In this document: piece after piece, positions 36,302 to 48,282 of the stretch | Numbering within the stretch: position 1 is the first letter of the stretch | Layout: every line of letters begins with the position of its first letter | From: Alligator mississippiensis | Lineage: Eukaryota; Chordata; Crocodylia; Alligatoridae | Assembly: GCF_030867095.1 (NCBI RefSeq) | Contig: NC_081831.1 | Coordinates: forward strand, 52,813,716-52,877,715 | Direction of reading: 5' to 3' | DNA length: 64,000 bases | Made by a program: the position numbers and the translations under genes | Notes under the pieces: generated by a model | The model's database searches: none | What the model was told of the DNA's origin: nothing | Seen by the model: only the letters and a program-made list of their open reading frames with translations

Positions 36302-36446
36302 TATATATATATATAATGTGTGTGTTTATATATATGTATGTGTATATATATATAATTTGATTGAGCTTACAGTATATGTATGTATGTATGTATATGTATG
36401 TATATGTACATATGCATACATATACGTACATACATACATACATACA
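36302..36446. repeat. (TA)n, then inverted (TATG)n/(CATA)n microsatellite
   Basis: After TA/TG-rich sequence, TATG units (36372-36408) turn into CATA units (36410-36446). The second half is close to the reverse complement of the first, with a centre near 36409. Confidence 0.8.
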
Positions 36447-36549
36447 CAGTTGCTGGTACCAAACTTGGTGAGATTTAAGTATTTTCATCTTCTCACATGT
36501 CACCTACAAATACAGGATCCAATTCATATAAATACCTAAGTACACACAT

Positions 36550-39370
36550 AAAGTATCTTTTTATTATTAAGACCTATCAATCCCCAGAGATTTAAAAACA
36601 TGTCTAAAGTTAGACATATGTGTAAGTGCTGGTGTGAATTGGGATGCTGTCCTGAATCAGGGACATATTTTCTTGCATACAACATACTCCTGTTCCTATT
36701 CAGTTGCTAGACATTGGGGTGCACATTATAGGTAAGGAAACATGGTAATAGCAATTTCTGGCTGCTGGCAGAAAGCAAAATGCACAGTACTGCATGCGGG
36801 GCTCCCTAGCTGCTTGCTGTTAATACTTTATCTTTTCCCCACCTCAATTCCCCTTAGCAGAGGCTCCTGCTGCAGAAGCTACCACTACTTAGATTATTTT
36901 CAAAGACAGAACTTTTTTTATTTAATCTGCATTTCAAGACCAAGGTATGCATCTTATTTGTAAATGGGGCAGTATTCAAAAACATATGGTAATTGGTTGA
37001 AGAATTATCTCATGTATTATAATGGTATATTTAATTTCATTTGTTTCTTCTGTTTTTTCTCTTTCATTCTTTACATTATTTACATTTAAAAATATTTTCT
37101 CTGTTCACCACTATTTTAATCCAAACACTTAAAAAAATACATTTACAGGTAATTAACAGCAAACATGGTTGCTATAATAAAACTTTTGCTTTATAAATAA
37201 AGAGAAAGACAAACATGTCCTTGAAAACAAAGCCCATTAAGGCTATCAGTGCTTTCAAGAAGGAATAGAGCTGTTTTGTTTTTTTTTCCACCAAGCCAAA
37301 AGAGAAAAAAGTGTTGTCTGAGAAAACTAAGACAGGAAAGAGCAATGGGAAAGAAAAGTGATGACCTAGAGAATATTCATCTTTTCAGAAAGCTTTAGTA
37401 AACCAGTCTGTTAGTTCTATCGTGATTATTTGAGACTAAATGCTTTGTGCAGAAGATGAAAATAGGTTGATTAAGCATATTCTCATTCTCATCCCATGCA
37501 TCCTGTACACAGTTAAGACAGTCTGTGATATAGGATTGCTAGAGTGCAGAGGTAATAGATAGGAAATAGTCTCAGGCCCCAGTGGTTCTGGTATATGATT
37601 ATGTTACAGGCTAGCAATCATAGAAATTGCCTCTGAAAGTCATATACAATTCATCCATTCAGTAAGCTGTTCCTGGAAGCCAGAGGATTTGTGTGGTATG
37701 GTTAGGTATATCTTATAAAGGAGTTATATATAATGACTCTTGCAGATGAGTCTTATTTCTATGACTCCTTCATGTGGATTATAGTTTGTGAAGACAAAAA
37801 AGGAGAGTTATATTTAACTGTTCTGTAAGTCGTTATCTCTCCTTGACATTCAGTGCATTTTCCTGTTGGGAGCAGATGTTGTCATTGCAGCAACCTATCC
37901 CAGATAACAACTGTGTCAGTTGTATGGTTCTGTTACAGTGAGTGTATAATTAGTAGTTTTACATCTACTTTTACTCTATTTTGACAATACAGAAGTTTAA
38001 TGAGAAGGCTGTCAAGGAATCTTGCACAATCAACTATTCTACTCCAGTTATAAGGCAGACTTGAGAATTAAGTGATATATAATTCATGCTTTTTCTGAGT
38101 TTCATTTAAATAGACCTCAGATTCAGTTAATAGGTCAGCTACAGTTTTTCAAGGGAGACAGGTATATGTACTTAAGTATATACTGTAAGTGGAGACATAC
38201 TAAATGGATTAGAAATAATGTGGGTACTCCTGAACTATTGCCTCTAAGTATCTACATTCTTCTTACAACCCTTTTTTTTCATTTTGAGTAAGTCAAGTAG
38301 CTGGAAATGCCACTTTCATCTTCTAATACTTCTGGTACCATATAATTTAATACTTAGCTGAACCAAAAAGAGCTGGAAATAGAAAACTATATATTATGGA
38401 AATTGGTTTGAATTAGAGATGTCACCATTATTTCTGCTATTATATGAACATTTATGAACAATAAGGTAGAAAGACTCTACCACTGGGCCACTCTTTGAAC
38501 AGGAATTAGGAGCCTTTACAAGGATGCTAAGTAAATTCCTGATGTAATGGCAGTTTGCTAACTTCAACTGGTTTTAAGGGAGTGCAGTCTGACTTTCACT
38601 GAAGTTACTGGAAACACTGGCCACATGGTATGTATGAGGGCAGAAATAGGGATGCCCTGTAAGAAAGTCTAAACATTGCTCATGCTCAGGAAACAAAATA
38701 TAATCTATTCTTTTATTATTTGTGTTACTAGTAATGCCAGACTTCATAGAAGAGAATAATTCAGATTTAGATGAGACAGTCTCTGTTTAGATGAGCATTA
38801 ACAGCACTTAGATTTTTACCTTGTTCTTTCTCCTGCCTTAAAGGTAGAAAGGCCATGTCAGAGGAATTAAACTACAGCAACGAAGTGCAGGTTTTGTAGG
38901 GTATCAGGTAGGGTGGGTAGTAACAAGATTTCAGTATTTCTGTAGCTGCATATTTAATAATTTTAGGATTGCTTGTCTGCTTAAAAATATGCTTTCAATA
39001 TTCTATACCATAATCCTGACATGTTCCTTTTATCCATAAAAGAAACAGGTTTTAAAAGCAACAGTGTCATTTACCATATATTTCAAATTATTAATAGCCA
39101 TTGTTAACTTTCAGATAGACTTGCTCACTTTTACTCCTGTCCATCCAAGGGAATCGCAGCTAAATGGCCATTTTCTCTTATACTTGCATTACTTAATGGC
39201 ATCAGTTCTGCCACTTTGTCTTTGAAGAAGTAGATGAAGTTGTGTTAAATAAGAGAAATAACTGTTCTTAAGTTTAAGATCAACATCTATAACTAAAAGC
39301 ATAACTTTAGGAAGTTATAAGAAAGTATGTGGGTGGGGGTGTGGTATATATGATAGCAAGGGTATAGTAA
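36550..39370. other. AT-rich non-coding DNA, no gene seen
   Basis: Frames are short, no domain is present and I recognise no repeat family. Confidence 0.5.
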
Positions 39371-39479
39371 CACCTTCTGATTAGCATGTGCTAACTTTAA
39401 GGCATGTTAGTTAGTGTTACAGTTAGCACGTGATTTGAACAGTTGCACTTTGCAATGCTTCTGCAATGTGTACTGATCT

Positions 39480-40135
39480 GACTTGCCCTCAGAGGGCTAG
39501 TGAGCACGGACATGCCTAAGAACCAAGTCGGCTTTGTGCCTGCCCAGCTCACTTGATTTTAAAGACAGGGTAGGTGGCCCCGATAGGGACCTCACCACCC
39601 TACATCAGGCCTGCCAGCCCTGCCTGCCCTGGTTGGGTTCCCACTGGTCTCCACTGCCCAGATTTAACAAACAGCCCCCCAATCTAGCCTGATTGGGCCT
39701 GCTGCCTGCCCCCACCAGCCTGGATTGGGCTTGCCATCCCCGATCGTCCTCCCTCAACAGCCCAAATTGGGCCTGACATCTGCTCCTCTTCTCCCCGCAC
39801 CCCCTGCTGCCCTAGATCGAGTCCACTGTCCCCAGCCACTGTCTTTCTCTAGTCCATTGTCCCCTGCCAGCAGCCTTATTCACCCTCCATTGGCCCAGAT
39901 TGGGCCCACTATCCCCCTCCGTTGTCCTCCATCAGAGTGCTATCCCTTGTTACCATCCCCACTTCCCCTACTGACTTGGATTGGGTTCACTGTCCCCTGC
40001 CACTGTCTCCTAATAGCCCACTGCACCCTGCCACTATCCCTCCCTTACCCCACCAGCTTGGTTCATGCCTGCTGTCCCCTGAGCCCCCACCAGCCCAGAT
40101 CGTATCCCCTGCCATCCCCCCCCCCCCAAGAGAAC
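39480..40135. repeat. Degenerate C-rich minisatellite (period roughly 75-80 bp)
   Basis: Phrases such as cccagattgggccc and cactgtcccctgccactgtc recur imperfectly. The 138-codon Pro/Leu/Ser-rich frame here is compositional. Flanks at 39380-39440 and 40155-40220 share gttag/gtgttac words in opposite orientation, so this could be the interior of another small DNA element. Confidence 0.45.
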
Positions 40136-41649
40136 ACCTAGCTTGTGTTTTCCTGCACTAATGTGTGAACACTACTCTTTTAAGAGTCCTTAACACATAT
40201 TTAAGGTAGCATGTTAAATACCCTGAGAGAAGTTTAGAACATTTCATGCAACCAGTGATCATTTTTTATGTCTTTATTTGACAATATTTGTCAAATTCTT
40301 TGATATGTGATGTGGAAAATATGTGTCCTTTAAAGAACTATTGTAATAAATGTTAACCTCAATGCAACTTTAAATGATGTGTTTGCTTAGCTACTTCTTT
40401 TAAAAAGAGCTGAATTCAAAGTGTCTTCCTTTCTTTATTTTTACTCAATTTCTGAGTTGCGCAAACTCAGGTTCGTTTAAGTAGAGTTTGTAGGCACTCA
40501 CCAGTACCTTTAGTAATCAGTCTATTTTTTTTTTTAACAAATTAGTGTACTCTTTTCAGTATCCAAGTGTTCTATGGGGTAGTGCACTGACTGTGTTTCT
40601 TTGGAACTCCCCTTAACTCTAAAAATTCAACTCAAGAACAAGGAATCAACTTTGGAACATGAACTAAACACATTACTTAGCTTATGTAAAATGTGTCTTC
40701 GTAAAGACATGTGCACCTCATCTTAGACCAGAGAATGAATATTAAGTATAGTGGAAAAGAAGGAAGATAATGACAGAATTTTTGCTATAGCTCTGTGTAT
40801 ATAACTTATCTTACTCAGGTCCATTTCCATATGTATAAAATGACAACTGTTTTAAATATCTAGAAAGAAAAGAAAGGAAGAGCTGAAAATCATTTCACTC
40901 AGATTGCTTTCCTAAAAGCTGCCTATAATTAAACTAAACCAAATTAGTCCACTTCACATTAATTTTTGTTGTACATCACAGGCTTTTAATAGCAGAACCC
41001 AGACTTCAGATCTCCACTCATAGCTCTTTATGCAATTAAAATATAGTACTCCAAAAATTGCAAATTATATAGACATTTCTACCAAATGTTGTGTGTCTCA
41101 AGTTGTCTGCTTCCCTATAGTGTTCCCTGCAGCAGTCTGATTTTATGCACCCCATCTGGAATGAACTCCTGGGAGCATAATAACTCTGGAATCCAATTTT
41201 AGTATGGGTCTCCAGATGGCCCAGCTCTTATAGAGTTTTACTAGTCAAGTCACAAATACAGTTATTTATGCAAAAATAATGATTAACAACGATAAGTGCA
41301 TGTATTTAGCAAGAAGAAAGTACTGACAGACATTGCCACCTACAATGCAAAGAATTCAATCAAAAGCATATACATGACAATCATTGGTTACATATGTGAG
41401 TGAATACAAAAGCAGAATAAATTTAATTAGGTCACTGTTTTAAGATTTTCTTAAAATCTTAAAATGCATAATTGGGTTGTTTGGTTTTTGGGGGGGGGAG
41501 TTAGCTTTTTTTGGATTTTTTTTTGTTTTTTTTTACTTAAAGCTTTGATAATGTGCTTAGTGTTGTATGACAACTAGAGTATCGGGCTCCTAATAATCCT
41601 GATATGTTTAATTACATAGTAAATACCGTTCTCATGGAACTATTGCTTC

Positions 41650-41698
41650 TATGAATAATCTTCATAAAATCATAGTAAAATAAGACTAGGAAAGATTT
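41650..41698 (-). mobile_element. CR1 3' tail split by the host element (left part)
   Basis: The sequence aaatcatagtaaaataagac and the gaaagatttca block form the reverse complement of a CR1 3' end. It continues at 43876 after the inserted host element, as gaggtcatttagttcaacac. Confidence 0.65.
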
Positions 41699-41963
41699 CA
41701 GGGGTGCGTCCATACATGCAAACGTGCGCTTGCAGCAGCTTAAATAGAAGTGGTGCAAATTTGAGGCAGGGCTTTTTGCGTCAGTGCACATGCTTGGACA
41801 TGCACTTTGTTGAGGAGCAAATTATGCCACTTGGGACAAAATAACCCTGCCTGGCTACTCCCAAATCTGCAGTCAGGGGGAGCTAGAGCCCAGGGCCAGC
41901 ACCTGTGCTGTCCGCAGCAGTATAAAAAGCCACCCTGGCAAGTAGCTCATAGCTACTAGCTCT

Positions 41964-41978
41964 CAGAAGCTTCTGGAG
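41964..41978 (+). other. Unoccupied Tx1-like LINE target site
   Basis: CAGAAGCTTCTGGAG matches the duplicated 15-mer around LINE copy 1 at 13 of 15 positions. Left flank matches the host before the LINE 5' end, and right flank (cccaaccaattgg) matches the host after the LINE 3' end. Confidence 0.72.
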
Positions 41979-42654
41979 CCCAACCAATTGGTTCCTGGGG
42001 ACACTACCCCTTGTGCCAGATGGACTGCTGAAGCAGCCCTGATTGTTCCCTGCACCCTTTACCCACTGCAGCAGTCTTGCAGTAGGGGCTGCTGCCTGGC
42101 TGTGACCTGTTGTGCACCTGCCAGACCCGGATGGGGACTGCAGAGCCAGTAGAGGCATCTGCCCCTCTGGGCCAGCTGCCAGTGGGCTGTGGCTGCAGAG
42201 TAGGCCTCTGTGCGGCATTACTGTCACATGTGGTCCCTGCCTGGCCATCTGGGAAGCTATCACCTGGAAGATGTTCTGGGTGTGGTGGCCTGCTTTGAAC
42301 TGTCAAAACATGTCCTCCTGGCCCCATTTGGACAGAAGGTCAGCCATAGCCAGCTGGGTCCCAGGTGGAATTCTGGTGTTCCATACTGGAAAACTGAAAA
42401 ATCCCTGATAAAAAGAATTCCAAAGTCACTCTGTAAAATACCCCAAAATCTATATTCCTCCACAAGTAAAACAAAAGACCACTATAAAGAGAGAGAGAGA
42501 GAGTGAGACAGAGACAGTGATCAGTTGGAAAATGTTTTATTGATATATCTACAGTGTAAAAGTATGTCTCTTATCATAATAATAAAGTGAATTCTAAATA
42601 CATGTTTCATGAATTCATGAACACATGAATATATATTTTGCTGCACTCCCACAG

Positions 42655-42800
42655 GGGCTAAAGCCCCCAATAGGGGCTATGGCCCCCCAAGAGGAGATTT
42701 GGTCCCCACACAGGGGTTACGGGCCCCCAACAAGGCACGGGTTACGGCCCCCCAACAGGGGTAGAGCCCCCCAACAGGGGCCAAATGGGCCCCGCAGGGG
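42655..42800 (+). repeat. Short-period minisatellite in the host interior
   Basis: Repeats of a caggggctacggccccccaa theme of 17-30 bp run about six to seven times with variation. Confidence 0.65.
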
Positions 42801-43878
42801 CTACCACCCCCTTCAAGGCCCACATACTTTACCCCAGCCCCCTGATTGCTGCCTCACCTAGACCCATCCCCCATAAGCTGCTGCAGCACCCCCGATGGCT
42901 GCCCCACCCACCCTCCCCCAGACCCCCAATGACTGCCCTGCCTGACCCCACCCCTCACTTGCACCCGCAGGCCCCCATGGCTTCCCCTATCCCAGGCACC
43001 ATCAATTTAAAGAAAAAAAAGAAAAAAAAAGGGGGGAGGAAGCCTCTACTTACACTAGAAGCAGGGGCGGGGGGGGGTCTGGGGCCTCATGGCAGAGCCC
43101 CCCCACAGGAAGCACAGGGCAGTGGGGGGCAGGAGGGCCTGGGCAGGGGCCACTGGGGCTGTCTCTCTACCCCACAGTGTGTAGGTGGGGCCCCAGTGAC
43201 ACAAATAGCAGTCAGATTGCTGGTAAATGCTGGGTTTTTTTTGTTTTCCTCTTTTAAAAATATGGGGATGCTGGGGTGGGAGGGCAGGGATCAGAGACCT
43301 TGGGGGGCAGGCAGGGGGTGAGGCCAGTCAGGGAAGTGATCAGGGAGTCTGGGGGGCAGTCGGAGGGAGGGGCTGGGCAGGGAAGTGATCGGGGCCTGGG
43401 AGGGGCAGGTGGGGGGTGGGGCAGGGCCAGGCAGGGCAGAGGTCAGGAGGCTAGTGGAGTGGGTAGGACCAGCAGTGGTCCCCGCCCATGGTCTCCTCCC
43501 CCCTCCTCCAGCTCCTTGACCCGACCTCTTATTTACTGGCCCTGGAGCCCTGGTGCTGAATGTACATGCAAGCAGGCCATGCATTTCAGCACCAGGGTGA
43601 GAGGCCAACCAGATATCCTCTGGCAGCCAGAGCATCTCCGTGGAGGACCCAGTCTCTGGTTGCCTCAGGGCATGGTCCAGGACCGTGCCCTGTCCCACTT
43701 TATTAAACTCTGGGGTTTTTTTGACCCTTGGATATTCAGGGGTCTAATTTTCTCCCCACATTGAAAACTTGCAGCGCAGGGAACATTTTTTTCATTTCCA
43801 CACATGTCTCTTGCCCCATCTCAAAGGGGTTTCAGATGGGGCAAAAGGCACATGTGTTCTCATCTAGAAGAACCCCAG

Positions 43879-44137
43879 GAGGTCATTTAGTTCAACACCC
43901 TACTTAACACAGGATTATCCACATGTCATCCATGTTTTTGATTTAACATGCTCTTTAAAACTTAAAGGATGGTCTTTTTCAAAGCCTTTTTAGGTAATTT
44001 ATTCCAATGCTTAATGATATTCATGGTTAAGAAGTTCTTCTTATCTAACCTAAATCTCTGTTGTTAATTTGTCCTGTCCTACTACTACTTGTCCTGTACA
44101 CAGAGAACAATTGATTTCTACCTTCTTTATGATCAAT
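43879..44137 (-). mobile_element. CR1 3' region split by the host element (right part)
   Basis: This continues the minus-strand CR1 from 41698. It is interrupted at about 44138 by a plus-strand CR1 and resumes at 44421-44517, with blocks such as cccagactaaataagtccag that are typical of reversed CR1 ORF2 ends. Confidence 0.65.
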
Positions 44138-44420
44138 AGGCACAAGCCTCTACCCTCTTTAGGTCCAATGGGCACAAGCTAGTTGAGGGAAAATTTACGC
44201 AGGACATAAGGAAAAACTTATTTTCTGGAAGGGTATCTAGAATCTGGAACACACTCCCAGCAGAGGTGGTGCAGTCAGCATCCCTGGAGGTGTTCAAGAG
44301 GAGGTTGGACAAGCACTTCATTGAGCTTGTTTGAGCCCAACTACCTCCTGCCCATGACAGGGGACTGGACTTGATGATCTTATAAACCCCTTCTGGTCCT
44401 CCTATTCTATGATTCTATGA
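44138..44420 (+). mobile_element. CR1 LINE 3' end (plus strand) nested in another CR1
   Basis: The plus strand encodes the CR1 ORF2 C-terminal blocks SGRVSRIWNTLPAEVVQSA and LEVFKRRLDKHF and then a stop. The typical CR1 3' UTR follows, ending in ttctatgattctatga. The left boundary is approximate. Confidence 0.82.
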
Positions 44421-44517
44421 CCACCCATCATGTATTTGAAGACTGTTATCAAAGTTTCCCCCAGTCTTCTCTTTCCCAGACTAAATAAGTCCAGTTCTTC
44501 TAAGCTTTTCTTGTAAG
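44421..44517 (-). mobile_element. CR1 3' region, last part of the split copy
   Basis: Starting at catgtatttgaagactg this continues the minus-strand CR1 interrupted at 44138. It stops where another CR1 tail begins. Confidence 0.6.
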
Positions 44518-44997
44518 TCATAGAACCATAGAATCATAGAAATTAAGGACTGGAAGGGACCTCAAAAGATCATTGAGTCCAACCCCCTTGCTCTGGGGAG
44601 GAATACAGTTGAGATCAAATGATCCCAGCAAGGTGTCCTGTCCAGATTCCAAGAAGATTTCCAAGGGTGGGGACAACACCACCTCCTTGGGAAGTCTAGT
44701 CCAGATTCTGGTCACCCTTACCATAAATAAGTTTTTCCTTACATCCAACCTGAAACCACCCTCTAACAGTTTATGGCCATTGTTCCTTCTCCTCCCCTGG
44801 GGAACCCTAGTGAACCATTTTTCTCCCAGCTCCCAATATTAATCACTTATATACTTAGTGATGACCACCAAGCTCCCCCTCAGTCTTGTCTTCCCCAGAC
44901 TGAACAGTCCCAGATCCCTTAGTCTTTCCTCATCAGATTAGTCCTCCAGTCCCTTAATCATTCTCGTGGCCCTTCTCTGGACCCTTTCGAGATGTCA
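44518..44997 (-). mobile_element. CR1 LINE 3' end (minus strand)
   Basis: The reversed CR1 tail (tcatagaaccatagaatcat) opens this copy. The minus strand encodes DVRKNLFMVRVTRIWTRLP, the usual ORF2 C-terminal block, in a broken frame. The copy fades near 45000. Confidence 0.85.
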
Positions 44998-44999
44998 TG

Positions 45000-45485
45000 T
45001 TTCCTAGATGTAATTTTTGTTGCTCTCAGCTTAACTCTACTTTTTGTCTGTCTGTGGCCTTGACCAAGCTGAGAACTTTTCATCACTAGAAATCTTTCCA
45101 CCAGAATTGAAAATTTAGGTGTTCATCCCCCTCTCCCTTGCTCTCTGTTCTTTTCTCAGACTGAGGTAATCCCAGTGTGGGGAAGATATGGGGAACAGTG
45201 GTTTCTCCACTTGTCCTGGCCCCATGTGGACTGGAGCAATGGACAAATCCCCCTCCCACTTCTCACACCAGAGACCCTTGGTCTAGGGAGCAGGTAAGGA
45301 TAATTCTTGTGCCTTCATCTCCACATTGTTGGCCCTGCCTTCCAGCTGGGTGATCGGATTGCCAATCTCAAAGCAGGTAGGACTAGAATCAGGCTTGGGG
45401 AGAACCTCCCTAAGTCCAGTTTCTAGCCCACCATCACAACTCCTGCTAGCGACTTGGCAATTCCTGGTTTAATAAGAAGTACAGC
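45000..45485. other. Non-coding DNA, no feature recognised
   Basis: There is mixed composition and no domain-bearing frame, and I recognise no repeat family. Confidence 0.45.
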
Positions 45486-45494
45486 AGACTAAAC

Positions 45495-45682
45495 AACTGT
45501 TTCCCAAGCAGTGTGCCATGGCACATAAGTGTGCTGTCAGAAATGAAAAGGTGTGCTGCGGAATTTTACCATGTCAGTGAACTACAATAGGTCTGAGGAT
45601 GGGGAATGCCTTAACAGGTGTGCTGCAGAAAAATGTTCTTAATGTAAGTGTGTTTTGGGCTGGGAAAGGTTGGGAAATACTG
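45495..45682. mobile_element. Short hAT-type MITE (188 bp)
   Basis: The right end, read in reverse, is CAGTATTTCCCAACC, and the left end is AACTGTTTCCCAAGC. The 8-bp flanks GACTAAAC (45487-45494) and GACTAGAC (45683-45690) agree at 7 of 8 positions. The interior has repeated gtgtgct words and no coding capacity. Confidence 0.7.
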
Positions 45683-45699
45683 GACTAGACAGTCATTCC

Positions 45700-45960
45700 C
45701 CAATTAGCATTTGTGATTCAATTGTTCTGTCCAAAGCACAGGACTTTATACTTGTCCTTATTCAATTTTATTTGATTAATTTGGATCTTTTTACCAACTT
45801 GTCATGGTCATTCTGAATCCTAACTGTGTCCTCTAAAGTATGTGCAGCTCCAACCAGCATGGTGTCAGCTGCAGATATGCTAACTGTGTACTCAGCCCCA
45901 TACTCTAAATCATTTAAGGTAAAGTATGTCATAGGTGGTGTTTCAGTGGAAATTACACAT
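45700..45960 (-). mobile_element. CR1 LINE fragment (minus strand)
   Basis: The block from acaggactttatacttgtcc through cttgtcatggtcattctgaa and gtgtcctctaaagtatgtgc to ccagcatggtgtcagctgca is the familiar reversed coding/3' region of CR1-type elements. The 98-codon minus frame across it is a degraded remnant, not a gene. Confidence 0.6.
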
Positions 45961-47299
45961 GCATGAGTCAGTGTGACTTGAAGCCAGGCTGGAATCAAGG
46001 TTATTGAACATGAAAAGTTGTTTAGCTTGTAAAGCACAAAATGATGAGTATTTTTGGTGTCCAAACAGCACTTGCATTTTCAGCATAACATCATCTTGCC
46101 ATGTCACTCAAACTCTTACATGAGCTACTATATATAATATACCTTTAAATGAAGTTTTAGCACCCTTTACACCCTACTTGTTTCTTCATATTGGACACAT
46201 TCTTGAATTGTAGTTTCTTCCCTCTTATAAGAAAATAAAACTATAAATCTATAACTTACCCCAAATGGTATTGGTTGGGGAACTTGTTTTTGAAATTTGG
46301 AACGTTTTTGTTTACTTTCACCCTCACCTCCCTTCTCTTCAGTGTTGTTTTTTTATTCAGTAAAGTGGAAACATTCTCAAAGATGCTTCATAAAATAGTA
46401 TAAAAACGTACTTTTTGACCCAAGAAAATGGGATAACATGCAGCAAGACCCTTCTAATATTACTTGAGTCTTAAAGGAGTATAATTAAACCAGCATGACC
46501 TTTATTTACAGGGTAGAAAAAGGCATATCATTGCTGTTGTCAATTTTAATGGTAATCAAAGGCAGATGTTATATCTCTTGTTCCTTTTTATTTTTGTAAT
46601 GAAATTAATTATTTTGGGGAAAGATATCACCCCACTTTCAGATTTGCTTTCTATCTTTACTAGTATCAAGGCAAAGATGTCCTGTAGTGCTCAATAATAT
46701 AGCTGTCTGTCCAACAAGTCTTTTGATATAGGGGTGCAGTAATGTCTTTTTGGACCAACTCCTGTGCTAATATTAACCTGTCCAAATGTCATGCAGGTTC
46801 AGGTGATAGCAGTGGCATCTTCATCAACTAAGTTTCTACTGGGGCTTGTGACAACAGCTGAAATAAATGTGTAAAGTTTCATGTAATGATCTGAAACTGT
46901 TTGCAATTTCATTACCAGTAGGAGGGATTTCTCCCTTCCCTTTCATTATCTCATCAGCTTTCTTTCTCTGTCCAGGTGAAGGACCCAGACATTTTTACCA
47001 GTTTTGTTGTCTGTGTTACCTTAAATGCTGAGAAAATATATACATTATGCAGTCCATATCTTATTACTCTTTGTGAGGCACTGTGTTACTTCCAAAAGCT
47101 GAAAACTATTCTTTTTCAATACCAGAAATATAATATTACTATGTAAATATTGAACATCTTGGTCTCAAGTTTCAAAGGACTACAATCCTGCCTTGAAATT
47201 TTGTATGCAGTTTGAGACACATATAATTTATGTAACACACTTATCTAAACAGGATCTGTGTTCACTTTTTTAAAAATCTGCCCTTTGATAATTTGAGCA

Positions 47300-47493
47300 C
47301 TAAGTATATGTACACTGCAGTGCAGCATAGAAATACCTGAACTAGCTTTAAATAGCTGTCTGAAGCATCCTAGAAAGGTCCATTGGCCTGCATACAACTC
47401 TGCATTGCTATGGCTGGACTGCTGCGGGTACCAGAGTTAATTTAAAATTAGCTTGGGTATCTCTACACTCTAGTATGCAGTGTAGAGATACCC
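47300..47493. mobile_element. Probable MITE with a terminal perfect hairpin
   Basis: A perfect 15-bp inverted repeat (GGGTATCTCTACACT at 47455-47469, complement at 47479-47493) with a 9-nt loop lies at the right end. The left part starts with a related gtatatgtacactgcagtg sequence. This fits a small DNA element, but the boundaries are uncertain. Confidence 0.45.
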
Positions 47494-48267
47494 AATGATT
47501 TTAGTGGAAGTGCTCACACTAGTGAAGTTAAGGTCCCAGTCCTCCAAAGCATTTAAATATGAGCACTGTGCAGCTCTTATGTGTACTATGGGCCAGATCC
47601 TTCCACCTATTAGACATATAGGTGGATTTAGGCAGGTTTGAGTGCCTGAAAAATTGTTAATACACAAGATGGTTTGGCCTTGTTGCCTTTTTATGACTTA
47701 TATCTTAAGGATCAGATAATGATGTGTTACAAAAGTAGATAAATTACTGGATTTTCAGGGACTTGAACAGGGTGAAACAAACTCACAGTTAGGTATCTAA
47801 GCTCATTTAAATGCCCATTTGGTGAATAGAATCTGGCCTATGCTGATAGAACAGAGTACTGTTATCTAAATGTGTACTTTTGTTTAAATATGAAATACTA
47901 ATCAAAGTTACTCTTGGGGTACTCTTAAAAGTCTGCTTCCTTTTAAGAAAATATTTCTTACTCTTGCAGTGGTGTTAGTTCTGTGGAGAAAAATGGAATT
48001 GGTTGAAAAAAAATGTGAGGGGTCCTCAAGAAAAAAAACAAAAGCCTATGTTAAGTTAGAACATACTAAGATGCCTGTTGGACTCTTAATCATAGTCTAT
48101 TTCTTTACAGTGAAACTGAAATATTAGAAATATTAGAAAATCTGACTAATACTGTGTATACATGAGATTTATTCTAGGGTTATGAGCTAGAGCCCAGTGC
48201 CAGCATCTGTGCTGGCTCCAGAAGCATAAAAACCTACCCTAGCAAGCAGCTCAGGGCTACTTGCTTT

Positions 48268-48282
48268 CAGGAGCTTCTAGTG
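48268..48282 (+). repeat. LINE target-site copy, 5' side (composite 2)
   Basis: CAGGAGCTTCTAGTG matches the composite 1 15-mer at 13 of 15 positions, and host sequence on its left is shared. The 3' counterpart is reduced to CAGGAG at 55189-55194, where a deletion into the host tail seems to start. Confidence 0.6.

Larger units (their letters stand above)
41702..43875 (+). mobile_element. LINE-free copy of the TIR host element (2.17 kb)
   Basis: It starts GGGTGCGTCC, ends AGAAGAACCC (diverged from GGACACGCCC) and is flanked by CAG on both sides (41699-41701, 43876-43878). It interrupts a CR1 whose two halves join cleanly when the element and one CAG are removed. The first 277 bp match the host 5' part of both composites. 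The LINE target site occurs once (41964-41978) and the LTR-element target once (41850-41854). Downstream it shares the accaattgg/ggggacactacccc block, the (AG)n tract, the tttattgatatat block and the right 270 bp with composite 1. It also contains about 465 bp (42016-42480) that composite 1 lacks. No transposase frame is present. Confidence 0.75.

Noticed and set aside
39725..40141. A Pro/Leu-rich 138-codon frame.
   Set aside because: It follows the minisatellite composition, and the two overlapping frames are equally long-lived.
45768..46064. A 98-codon minus-strand frame that looks protein-like.
   Set aside because: It overlaps a reversed CR1 fragment and reflects old LINE sequence.
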